NCBI GenBank assembly: GCA_009760855.2
Contig: WPIO01000063.1
Span: 603,001 to 615,000, forward strand
Origin: Cristatella mucedo
Lineage: Eukaryota; Bryozoa; Phylactolaemata; Cristatellidae
DNA: 12,000 bases
Direction: 5' to 3'
Notes under the pieces: generated by a model
Told to the model about the DNA's origin: nothing
Databases searched by the model: none
The model's input: only the letters and a program-made list of their open reading frames with translations
Program-made: the position numbers and the translations under genes
In this document: piece by piece, positions 1 to 6,150 of the stretch
How positions within the stretch are numbered: the stretch's first letter is position 1
Layout: each line of letters starts with the position of its first letter

Positions 1-560
1 GTTCGTGCACGCGTCTCCTTTACTAAAAGAGCTAGGATGGATGCCGGTTGAGCAACGAATACAGAGCAAAGTTCTTATCCTGACCCTCAAGGCCCGCCAG
101 GGCTTGGCTCCTTCGTACCTAGCTGAACTACTGCACCTTTTTCAGCCTCTTCGCGCACTCAGGTCCTGTGTGGACAATAAATTAGCTGTTCCATTCCTCC
201 GCTTAAAGACCGTTGGCGGCAGAAGCTTTAGCTCTGCAGTTGCTAGGCTGTGGAACTCGTTTCCACAATTCTTCCGAAACGACAAATACTCTCCTGCTGT
301 CGACTATGGCTCATCCTTTTCAGCGGTCATGAGCTGCTACTTCCATGCTACTCACTACTTCAACTGCTCTCCTGACTCTGCTATGCTTCCCACTTTCTCT
401 TTATTTCGTGAGACGAAGTCTGTTGGCTACCGAATGCGTACCGAAAGCCGCTCAGGCTGTGAGTGGGCTATACAAAACTCTCCTGCGTAAGACCCACGTG
501 GTCTTTATGGCTTTGTGGAGTTACAGACGAAGATACATTGTTCTCGTGGCTTGGCAGCAG
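1..560 (+). mobile_element. LINE-I copy 1: 3' part of a CR1/L2-like non-LTR retrotransposon, running off the left edge
   Basis: The frame starting at base 2 encodes the C-terminal region that follows the reverse transcriptase domain in CR1/L2/Rex1-type LINE ORF2 proteins. Recognisable blocks are KELGWMPVEQRIQ, LALKARQGLAPSYLAELL-like, LAVPFLRLKTVGGRSFS and ARLWNSFPQF. The frame stays open to about 490, but LINE similarity stops near base 280. The usual FKxxLKTHLF end motif is absent, and the rest is probably 3' UTR read through by chance. Bases 1-545 align closely with 2808-3385, and the last shared block is a GGAGTTACAGAC-type sequence near 520-535. The element begins outside the window. This copy lacks the TTA-rich insertion of copy 2, so it is closer to the ancestral form here. 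The family assignment rests on recognised protein motifs, not a search. Confidence 0.8.
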
Positions 561-1000
561 CCGAGTCTCGCCACGAGCTGTCTCTCACGGCCACCTGGGC
601 GTGAGCGAAAAAAGCCCGATCGGCTCTGGGCGGACATGATATCAGCGCCTGGATCTGCAAGAAAATCAGCAGAACGGTGCATGCAGGCACTCAGCAGCCG
701 AGCCTGAGCGCAGTCGTGGGCAATCAGACGGCAGGCACACTTTTGCAATGCCGCCCTTACTGCAGAAATATAGTCGCAGCAGATTGCCTGCTCATGTTGC
801 ACCTACTCGCGGGACACTTACGAAATGTCCCACGAAAATATTGCTCATCCTCCAAGAATGCTGCCACATTCCAATTCTTAATTTCTAAGTGCATTCAGCA
901 TACTAGCACTGCCATCAACTGACCTGACTGTGAGCTCTAAGTGACCATCCGCTCACTGCACATCAGGATAGCCAGTATAATAAAACAAATCGCCGAGATT
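561..1000. other. Unassigned spacer downstream of LINE-I copy 1
   Basis: Short ORFs on both strands overlap here, and none has a recognisable domain or exon-like borders. An 8-bp inverted repeat (CTCGTGGC at 543-550, GCCACGAG at 570-577) could form a hairpin just past the end of LINE-I similarity. The stretch does not align visibly with the sequence following LINE-I copy 2, so it is probably not part of the element. Confidence 0.4.
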
Positions 1001-1148
1001 TAATAAAAAAAAAATAATTTATTTATATAGCACCCCAAGAGAACTTGATCACTATTCAGGCGCTTCACACATGCCTCGGGGGTCGAGCCTACGAACTCAG
1101 CCAGACCTTGATAGGGGCGAGCACCTTAACCACTGGACCGAACCAGCT
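1001..1148 (-). mobile_element. tRNA-derived SINE with a LINE-II-type 3' tail
   Basis: On the minus strand a tRNA-like head starts near 1148. An A-box-like GGTCCAGTGGTTAAGG lies at about 1139-1124, and a B-box-like GGCTCGACCCC at about 1088-1078. From about 1070 down to 1011 the sequence changes to a GAAGCGCC...TCAAGTTCTC...GTGCTATATAAATAA block and ends in an A/T-rich run. That block matches, in order and spacing, the 3' ends of the LINE-II copies at 1228-1305, 4192-4270 and 9763-9835. Sharing a 3' tail with a partner LINE is the classic arrangement for SINE mobilisation. A tRNA gene is unlikely because the arms do not pair convincingly and the tail is retroelement-like. Confidence 0.65.
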
Positions 1149-1224
1149 CTATTTTCAATCACCAGGCAGGATGCAGAGGACGACGAAAGGTGGAAAATCA
1201 TTTGCATTCCTAGCCAAGCACTAC

Positions 1225-1598
1225 CATATAATAATAATAATAATAATAATACTTTCGTATAGCACCCTCAGAGAATTGAATCTCTTTCTAGTCACTTTAC
1301 CGCTGATGCATAAAAAGCATTGCCAAATGATTGGTGGTAACATCTGCAAGCAGAAGGCAAAGTGTAAGCCGGGACATGCACACGAAGAACAAATAGCAAA
1401 GACCCTCTAACTGCTGTAATAAGCAGGTTCGTTTTAAGCTTCCTTTTAAACGTCGTTATGTCACGGGACGTTGAGATGAATGCGTCGGTAGTGAGTTCCA
1501 AGCTTGGGGAACATGGAAACTAAAGGCACGGTCTCTAACGGTTTTGAGGTTCCTACGAGGTATGGCTAAACGATTCGAGTCAGAACAGCCAGTTGTAC
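1225..1598 (-). mobile_element. LINE-II copy A: ORF2 C-terminus plus 3' UTR and (ATT)n tail
   Basis: Read on the minus strand from 1592, the frame gives SDSNRLAIPRRNLKTV, DRAFSFHVPQAWNSLPT, then after a frame slip near 1495 TSRDITTFKRKLKTNLL. These are the conserved end blocks of CR1/L2-type LINE ORF2 proteins (GDRAFS, WNSLP, FKxxLKTHLF). The stop used in copy B is replaced by a sense codon here. About 100 bp of 3' UTR follows, then the conserved tail block (1305-1252) and an (ATT)n run at 1251-1228. The copy is 5'-truncated, as is usual for LINEs. Its left end sits next to a possible host poly(A) signal at 1619-1614. Confidence 0.75.
1228..1251. repeat. (AAT)n microsatellite, the tail of LINE-II copy A
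   Basis: Eight consecutive AAT units on the plus strand, ATT on the element's own strand. The same run is at the same place in copy B, so it is the 3' simple-repeat tail of the LINE and not an independent microsatellite. Confidence 0.85.
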
Positions 1599-1613
1599 GA
1601 TTCCTATGCATGC

Positions 1614-1619
1614 TTTATT
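1614..1619 (-). promoter_or_regulatory. Possible poly(A) signal (AATAAA) of the minus-strand host gene
   Basis: A canonical AATAAA on the minus strand, downstream of the candidate 3' exons at 2375-2265 and 2114-1910. The hexamer is common by chance. Position and strand fit, but nothing else supports it. Confidence 0.25.
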
Positions 1620-1909
1620 CCCAAGTTTGTGCCTGCATGCACATATGCCTGCGTGCAAGTGCACGATTCACAAGATTGCTTGCCTTGCATGCCGTTACCG
1701 CTGCAGCCCCGTCTGCCGGACAAGGCTGCGACGGTGTAGATAACAAGAATAGATCAAGAGCCGAGTTTGAGTCGTGCACAGCCAATGCTGCCGAGCGAGC
1801 TCAGCGGCCATCTAATGCAGCATGAGAAGAGTCAGCTGCAAGCAAGCGAGCGAGCAAGTAAGCAGCCAGTGGAGGCCTTCTCTCTGACTCAGGTGCATTT
1901 GCTATGAAC

Positions 1910-2114
1910 CTACAGCTGCTGTGATTTGTCCAAAGCCAGAATGAGATTCTGAGCGAGGTGCCTCAAAGACATCTGGGTGTGGGCAGTCAAAGTGCCAAAA
2001 CTGAAACCAAGCAGCAGCAGCAGCAGTGTTGAGATAGACCTCTCGGCTGCCTTTCCGGTGGCGGAGGGTGCCAGGCTGCCACTTCCAAGACCAGGCGCCG
2101 TCGTTCTGCTCTGA
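1910..2114 (-). CDS. Alternative candidate 3' exon of the minus-strand gene, unidentified
   Basis: On the minus strand, 68 codons are open after an AG at 2116-2115, with protein-like stretches such as AWSWKWQPGTLRHRKG, a five-alanine run from GCT repeats, and DCPHPDVFEAPRSES. The long CT tract at 2223-2161 lies upstream as a pyrimidine-rich stretch. The frame can end by reading into TAG at 1904-1902, or at a weak GT after 1910. In the second case a pyrimidine-rich acceptor before 1835 would add a short end stopping with TGA at 1803-1801. All three frames are open over most of this stretch, so the choice of frame is uncertain. It could follow the exon at 3615-3429 in place of 2375-2265. No domain was recognised. 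Confidence 0.28.
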
Positions 2115-2160
2115 CTAGTGTTAGACATTTTACAGCAGGCTTTGGTAATTTTCCAGTGAA

Positions 2161-2168
2161 GTGAGAGA

Positions 2169-2223
<55 letters not shown>
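2161..2223. repeat. (GA)n microsatellite, about 60 bp
   Basis: Nearly pure GA dinucleotides with two GTGA interruptions near the start. On the minus strand it is a CT tract about 50 nt upstream of the candidate acceptor at 2115. Confidence 0.95.
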
Positions 2224-2227
<4 letters not shown>

Positions 2228-2264
2228 CTCTGCCTCTCAATGTACCTGTAACGACAGACGACAG

Positions 2265-2375
2265 TCAATTAGCCGACGGCAGAGTGAGGTAGTGCTGGCG
2301 GCCAGGCATTCCTTGACAGCAGCCGGCTCTATTCTCGTCAGATGCCTCGTCGATCGGCACCGTCTTGCGGTACAT
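2265..2375 (-). CDS. Candidate terminal coding exon of the minus-strand host gene
   Basis: After CAG at 2378-2376 the minus strand reads 36 codons to TGA at 2267-2265, starting MYRKTVPIDEASDENRAG and ending GRQHYLTLPSAN. Most third positions are G or C. It begins in phase 0, which matches the phase-0 end of the candidate exon at 3615-3429. If they join, LINE-I copy 2 lies in the intron between them. A TAA lies in frame 15 nt before 2375. The ATGs just inside would also allow an independent 38-codon ORF, so splicing is inferred. No domain was recognised. Confidence 0.4.
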   Translation of the reverse strand: MYRKTVPIDEASDENRAGCCQGMPGRQHYLTLPSAN

Positions 2376-2575
2376 CTGCATGGCTTATTCAGAGCCACTG
2401 AGGTAAATGAAATGGTGATGTGTGCTGAGTAGATTAGACTTTGCTCTTCTAATAGGTGATTTTATTGTGCGACCCCCACCACGTGCTCCCAATTTAGGCG
2501 TCGCTTTCGACAGCAGCCTCAATTTTAAAAGCTTCATTCAGAAAACTGCTTCTACAGCTAGCCATCATGTCTGAT

Positions 2576-2640
2576 GGCCAAGATTAGGATTTACCAAGAT
2601 TTAGATTAGCCAAGATTTACCAAGATTATTAGATCCAAGA
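2576..2640 (+). repeat. Short imperfect duplication inside LINE-I copy 2
   Basis: GCCAAGATT and ACCAAGATT units recur five to six times in 65 bp. They replace the part of ORF2 that should join the LGVAFDS block to the LDYCN block, and carry stop codons. This looks like a slippage-expanded piece of the original coding sequence. Confidence 0.6.
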
Positions 2641-2985
2641 CTAGGAGCTGCCTTCCACAGTGGCTTGTAAAAAAATTTAACTAGCTCCTTAGTTCTGTGT
2701 CGGCTCGATTATTGTAATTCCCCTTTGGCTGGGCTACCAAAGGAAGCAAATGGACCACTGCAGCTGACAATGGACATGGTTGCAAGGCTAGTCTTCAAGT
2801 ACCAGAGGTTTGGGCACGTGTCTCCTTTGCTAAAAGAGCTAGGATGGATGCCGGTTGAGCAACAGATACAGAGCACATTTCTTATCCTGGCCCTCAAGGC
2901 CCGCCAGGGCTTGGCTCCTTCGTACCTAGCTGAACTGCTGCACCAGTTTCAACCTCTTCACGCTCTCAGGTCCTGTGTGGACAAT

Positions 2986-3017
2986 TACATTATTATTATC
3001 TTATTATTATCCTTATA
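2986..3017 (+). repeat. TTA-rich insertion in LINE-I copy 2
   Basis: About 30 bp of TTATTATTATC-type sequence separates CVDN from LAVPF. In copy 1 the same codons are adjacent (GACAATAAATTAGCT), so this is an insertion or expansion private to copy 2. It shifts the frame. Confidence 0.75.
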
Positions 3018-3428
3018 TTAGCTGTTCCATTCCTCTGCTTAAAGACCGTTGGCAATAGAAGCTTTAGCTTTGCAGGTCCTTGACTGTGGAACTCGCTTCC
3101 ACAATTCTTACACAATGACAACTACTCTCCTGCTGCTGACTATGGCTAATCCTTTTCAGCAGTCCTGAGCTGCTACTTCCATGCTATTCACTACTTCCAC
3201 TGCTCTCCTGACTCGGCTATGCTTCCCACTTTCTCTTTGTTTCGTGAGTCGAAGTCTGTTGGCAACCGAATGCGTACCGAAAGCCGCTCAGGCTGTGAGT
3301 ACACTGCACAAACTCTCCTGCGTAACACTTACATGGTCTTTATGGCTTTGTGGAGTTACAGACAGAGACACACATTGGCTCGGCAATCGGTGAAGCTTGA
3401 CCCAATACGCCGGCCCGTGCCCCCTCAC

Positions 3429-3615
3429 CTCATGCACTCCCACACGGCCTCCGGCCGTGCAAGCACGCACGAAGCAGCAGGCAGATGAACGTGCAGCTGC
3501 TGCGACACTCCTACGATGGTAAACTGTCGACACGCAGTCGGCCGGTGGCGATGCTGCATTGCCTTCAAAGGAGAGCCGCAGGGTAACGAGGGCTGCAGCA
3601 AGCAGTCTGTCATAG
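3429..3615 (-). CDS. Candidate internal exon of the minus-strand host gene, unidentified
   Basis: On the minus strand a pyrimidine-rich TTTCTGCTGCAG ends at 3616. The following 187 nt are open, beginning YDRLLAAALVTLRLSFEGN and ending GGRVGVHE, directly before a near-consensus donor GAG|GTGAGG at 3428. The first base completes a glycine codon left by the exon ending at 3932 (GG|C), and the exon ends in phase 0. The first 30 codons look strongly protein-like and GC3-rich. The last third, alanine- and cysteine-rich, is less convincing, so the true donor could be earlier. The LINE-I copy 2 end lies about 35 bp beyond the donor. Confidence 0.5.
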
Positions 3616-3931
3616 CTGCAGCAGAAACCGACGTTCGATGCTTGACTCTCATTAGTGAGCTGGCTGTGCTAAGTCACGCTTTAGCTTGTTTTGCCGTAAT
3701 CACTGTCGTCTGAAGCGAGTGCTGTCGCCCATAGCTCACAGCACAGCGTTAAACTTTTGTATGTGGCCTTCGCCTTGTCACACCACCTACTCTCTGACAA
3801 CTCTGTGGCAGCTCTGCCACTTAAAGGAATGAGCAGACGACATGGCAAATTCCGGTTGGTCGTTCACTAGCAGCACCATTTAAACTTCAAAGAAGTGAGG
3901 AGAACCAATTTGATGTGAGGGCCACAATTAC

Positions 3932-4148
3932 CCCTGGGGGGCATTGGGGTGCAGCAACTGCAAATGTAGCTGCAGTGCTGGCCGGGTGAGGGTGACTTTG
4001 CTGTGGCTAGGGTTGCCAGTGAGGAAATACCAGGCGAGCTTGGCCAGCACAGCATGTGACATGGGGTCGGTCTTTCCCTGCAGAGGGCCAAGAAGCATGG
4101 CACGTGACAAGGGCTGACTGATCCACAGCCAAAACTCAGCTGACTGGT
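3932..4148 (-). CDS. Best-supported exon of an unrecognised minus-strand host gene
   Basis: The minus strand is open over 217 nt and reads like a real, leucine-rich, probably helical protein segment: QSAEFWLWISQPLSRAM, LLGPLQGKTDPMSH, AVLAKLAWYFLTGNP, TLTRPALQLHLQLLHPN. About 69% of third codon positions are G or C, by hand count. A CAG acceptor ends at 4149. The open frame ends inside a donor, CAGGG|GTAATT at 3931, so the stop TAA at 3930-3928 would be intronic. It starts in phase 1 and ends in phase 2. Upstream, LINE-II copy B lies in the intron. A single-exon fragment or pseudogene remains possible. I do not recognise the family; long HEAT-like or other helical-repeat proteins give similar sequence, but that is only a guess. 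Confidence 0.6.
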
Positions 4149-4191
4149 CTGCCCAAACTCAAGTCTGAACTCCAAGTAGTATCTTATCAGG

Positions 4192-4216
4192 TAATAATAA
4201 TAATAATAATAATAAT
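4192..4216. repeat. (TAA)n microsatellite, the tail of LINE-II copy B
   Basis: Eight TAA units, at the same place relative to the conserved LINE tail as in copy A. Confidence 0.85.
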
Positions 4217-4600
4217 TTACTTGATAAAGTGCCCTTAGAGAACTTAATCTCTCTCACGGCGCTTTACATTTGCTGTAAAGTGAAATCCAATTGAATGGTA
4301 AGTAAAATCATGCTTGAAAAAACAAACGGAATGAATAATGTGGTTAGGGGTGACATGCACAGGGTCAGCATGCAAATGTGGTTAGTGGCAGCATGCACAG
4401 TGTCAGCACGCATAAGCACATCAAGGACGAATCACAGGGACCCACTAAATGCTGTCCTAAATAGGTGTGTTTTTAGGTTCCTTTTAAATGTGGTCAGGTC
4501 AGGGGATGTTCTGACGCAGGTCGGGAGGGAGTTCCAGGCTTTGGGAGCGTATGAACTAAATGCACGGTCTCCAAAGGATTTAAGATTTGTATGAGGTGGC
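4192..4600 (-). mobile_element. LINE-II copy B: best-preserved ORF2 C-terminus, stop codon, 3' UTR and (ATT)n tail
   Basis: The minus strand at 4596-4432 reads, without a break, PHTNLKSFGDRAFSSYAP, KAWNSLPTCVRTSPDL, TTFKRNLKTHLFRTAF and SGSL, then TGA. This is the standard C-terminal end of a CR1/L2-like LINE ORF2 protein. About 160 bp of 3' UTR follows, then a conserved tail block with TGTAAAGCGCC, TTAAGTTCTCT and GGGCACTTTATC, and (ATT)n at 4216-4192. Upstream of 4600 the frame shifts and similarity fades. An AARFVSGG motif near 4650 may be an older part brought closer by an internal deletion. It is in the sense orientation inside a putative intron of the host gene. Confidence 0.82.
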
Positions 4601-4878
4601 AACCGGCTAAAGCCGGCTGTCGCGAGCCTTTGCCACCCGAGACAAATCTAGCAGCAGGACCTAGCGATCGATCGCACACAGTTGGAATCGTGTGACTGCT
4701 CTGGCAGCTATCCGGTCTGTCCGGGTCAGAAAGACACCACCGCTTCCAGGGCAGTGAAGATGCACCCAACAGACCACAATGCTCACGATGTTGAAGAATG
4801 TGTGGTGGTTCTTGAAGCCTTCCCCGCGAGAGTTCGCGATTTTCCGAAATAGCTGCTGTGTATTAGTTCATCACTTAC

Positions 4879-4931
4879 CACTCATCCGCTTTCGAACTTT
4901 GCTGTCTTCTGAAGGCTGACATCGCGGCACG
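4879..4931 (-). CDS. Candidate small exon of the minus-strand host gene
   Basis: Fifty-three nt on the minus strand end in a consensus donor, GAGTG|GTAAGTG, at 4878. The only frame without a stop reads VPRCQPSEDSKVRKRMS and leaves one base. That base joins the AC at the start of the exon at 4148 to make GAC (Asp), in phase. The acceptor is less certain: AG at 4933-4932 gives a start in phase 2, which matches the exon at 5085-5030, while later AGs are also possible. It is short, so support is mainly the donor and the phase agreement. Confidence 0.4.
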
Positions 4932-5029
4932 CTTCAGTAATAAGCTACTTCAAACACACGCTCGGTGCCAACCAGTATTAAAATTGGTGAACTTCGATTC
5001 ATCTATCCACACAACCCTTGGCCAGTCAC

Positions 5030-5085
5030 CCAAAATCTAGTGGGCGTGGTTGCCAGTTCATTGCAGGTGGCTTAGCTTTTCCTTT
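5030..5085 (-). CDS. Candidate small exon of the minus-strand host gene
   Basis: The minus strand has a strong acceptor, a run of seven T then AG at 5087-5086. It is followed by 56 open nt reading KGKAKPPAMNWQPRPLDFG up to TTTTGG|GTGACT. An in-frame TAG coincides with the acceptor and an in-frame TGA lies in the donor, so the open frame fits the exon limits exactly. It ends in phase 2, and GG plus the C at 4931 gives glycine. The implied intron to 4931 is 98 bp. No further upstream exon was found; LINE-II copy X begins about 160 bp away. Confidence 0.4.
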
Positions 5086-5639
5086 CTAAAAAAACACGAT
5101 GGGCTTACGATGGGCAATTTAGAATATTCTTCGCTGGCTTAGTCTACTCAGACAGGTTGATTCGTCCATCTGAAGCCCTCGCGCAAGTTAAAGTGTCCAA
5201 GCAACACTTCTCACTGGACGAGCAAATCAGTTCTTTAGGGGCTCCATTGTTACGGCCAGCCAGCCATTCTGATCGTTTGCCAGCCTAGGTCAACCACGCC
5301 GCCTCTCCGTAACGAGTTGCAGCTAGTTCTTAATACCGCAGCTTTCGCATTGCTCAGAAAAATCGTAGGCGCTCTGCAATGCATACCTTGTTTCGGCTTG
5401 CCGAATGCGGTTCTCCAAATTTTTCCCTTCCATAAAGGCAGACATCTCACTTCCTTCGCCCGTCAGCCGTGAGCGAAAGCAAGCGAACGACTGGAAATCG
5501 CTTCTTCCCGCCGCGATCACTATCTGAACTAAGCATATTTACACACTTTCTCTACAGCATACGTAAAGTGCCTCGAAAGAGGTTCAGTCCTTCGAGGGCG
5601 CTAGAGGAATGCAAGTCTCAGCTAAAGACAGCTCTATTC

Positions 5640-5720
5640 CACCCGGCTTTCCCTTCCCTTTCCTTTCCCTTTCCTTTCCCTTTCCCTTCCCGGCTTTTCT
5701 TTCTCTTCCCTTCGAACTTG
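5640..5720. repeat. CCCTTT-type pyrimidine-rich repeat
   Basis: Repeated CCCTTTCCTTT units occur in the 3' UTR of LINE-II copy X. They make the plus-strand frame look like a serine/proline/phenylalanine-rich protein, which is an artefact. Confidence 0.85.
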
Positions 5721-5784
5721 TCTTCTTTCAGTCCCGTGTACTTTTCGTGCTTACCTGTCCACGATTCTGGACGAGCTATTTGCA

Positions 5785-5823
5785 GGAGATCCTACTAACC
5801 GGCGGCCGGAGATCCTACTAACC
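5785..5823. repeat. 16-bp direct repeat
   Basis: GGAGATCCTACTAACC occurs at 5785-5800 and again at 5808-5823, separated by seven G/C bases. It is probably a local duplication. Confidence 0.8.
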
Positions 5824-6009
5824 CACTGTTGTCTCCTTTCTTGCTTTATCGCGGTGGCATAAGCTTAATGCTTGATTGTTTTTTCAGGCTTGACTTCAGA
5901 CATGTGACTAGCCGTTAGCGATTAAATCTCTTTTGAGTTTTAAAGTACTTACATAGAGATTTAGTTCACTTCAGGTGCTATACAAAGGAACGGGAAGCTG
6001 ATTTGGCAG

Positions 6010-6150
6010 CTTCGTTTATATGGCCACAGAAAAGCCTTCACGGCTGTCACCGCCGATTGCCTGGGTCACTAACTGATCGGACACTGCAAGACTCAAACCC
6101 ACGACCCGGGTGGTGAAGAGCGAGCCCTGGGCTAAGACCCAGGGGCAAGA
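6010..6150 (-). mobile_element. Second tRNA-derived SINE, older
   Basis: On the minus strand a tRNA-like head has an A-box-like TAGCCCAGGGCTCGCTC at about 6136-6120 and a B-box-like GGGTTTGAGTC at about 6103-6093, preceded by GGGTCGT as in many animal SINEs. The body runs towards 6010 and ends with GTGAAGGC...GTGGCCATATAAACGAAG, which looks like a shortened form of the GAAGCGCC...GTGCTATATAAATAA tail. The A-to-B spacing is about 9 nt shorter than in a real tRNA, so it is not a tRNA gene. The 3' limit is uncertain. Confidence 0.5.

Larger units (their letters stand above)
2482..3395 (+). mobile_element. LINE-I copy 2: longer broken copy of the same retrotransposon
   Basis: The frame starting at 2494 gives LGVAFDSSLNFKSFIQKTA (the LGVxxDSxLxF block after the RT core), then stops. 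The same frame resumes as LTSSLVLCRLDYCNS, PLAGLPKEANGPLQL and GHVSPLLKELGWMPVEQQI, running to LLHQFQPLHALRSCVDN at 2983. Two TAG/TGA breaks lie in the segment 2572-2670. A TTA-rich insertion at 2986-3017 shifts frame, and the protein then resumes as LAVPFLCLKTVGNRSFS and LWNSLPQF. The 3' part to about 3390 aligns with copy 1 through the shared terminal block. It is dead as a coding element. It lies antisense to, and in a putative intron of, the minus-strand host gene. Confidence 0.8.
5245..5992 (+). mobile_element. LINE-II copy X: decayed plus-strand copy, ORF2 end to 3' tail
   Basis: Three pieces occur in the right order on the plus strand. At 5310-5355 NELQLVLNTAAFALL corresponds to the LQLVQNAAARL block. 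At 5395-5460 FGLPNAVLQIFPFHKGRHL has the register of the HWLPVxxRIxFKxLLLTFKALH block. At 5608-5655 ECKSQLKTALFHPAFP matches the FKSxLKTHLF end. From 5938 to 5990 a TTTAAAGTACTTACATAGAG...TTCAGGTGCTATACAAAGG block matches the LINE-II 3' tail almost base for base. Frames change several times. A CT-rich expansion lengthens the 3' UTR. The tail and the LKT block are the firm parts; the left limit is approximate. Confidence 0.55.

Noticed and set aside
1071-1148. A functional tRNA gene on the minus strand
   Set aside because: A- and B-box-like motifs are present, but the arms do not pair well and a LINE-type tail is attached, so a SINE fits better.
1045-1410. 121-codon plus-strand ORF with an isoleucine run
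   Set aside because: It runs antisense through the SINE, the (AAT)n tail and LINE-II copy A; the isoleucines come from the microsatellite.
1987-2268. 93-codon minus-strand ORF rich in Ser-Leu
   Set aside because: The first part is the GA/CT microsatellite read as protein.
4678-4868. Minus-strand open frame of about 63 codons (NHHTFFNIVSIVVCW region) upstream of LINE-II copy B
   Set aside because: It has no ATG, no recognised motif and no splice borders that agree with neighbouring exons; it may be an upstream part of a repeat.
5469-5798. 109-codon plus-strand ORF rich in Ser, Pro, Phe
   Set aside because: Composition comes from the CT-rich repeat; only the short CKSQLKTALF block is meaningful and belongs to LINE-II copy X.
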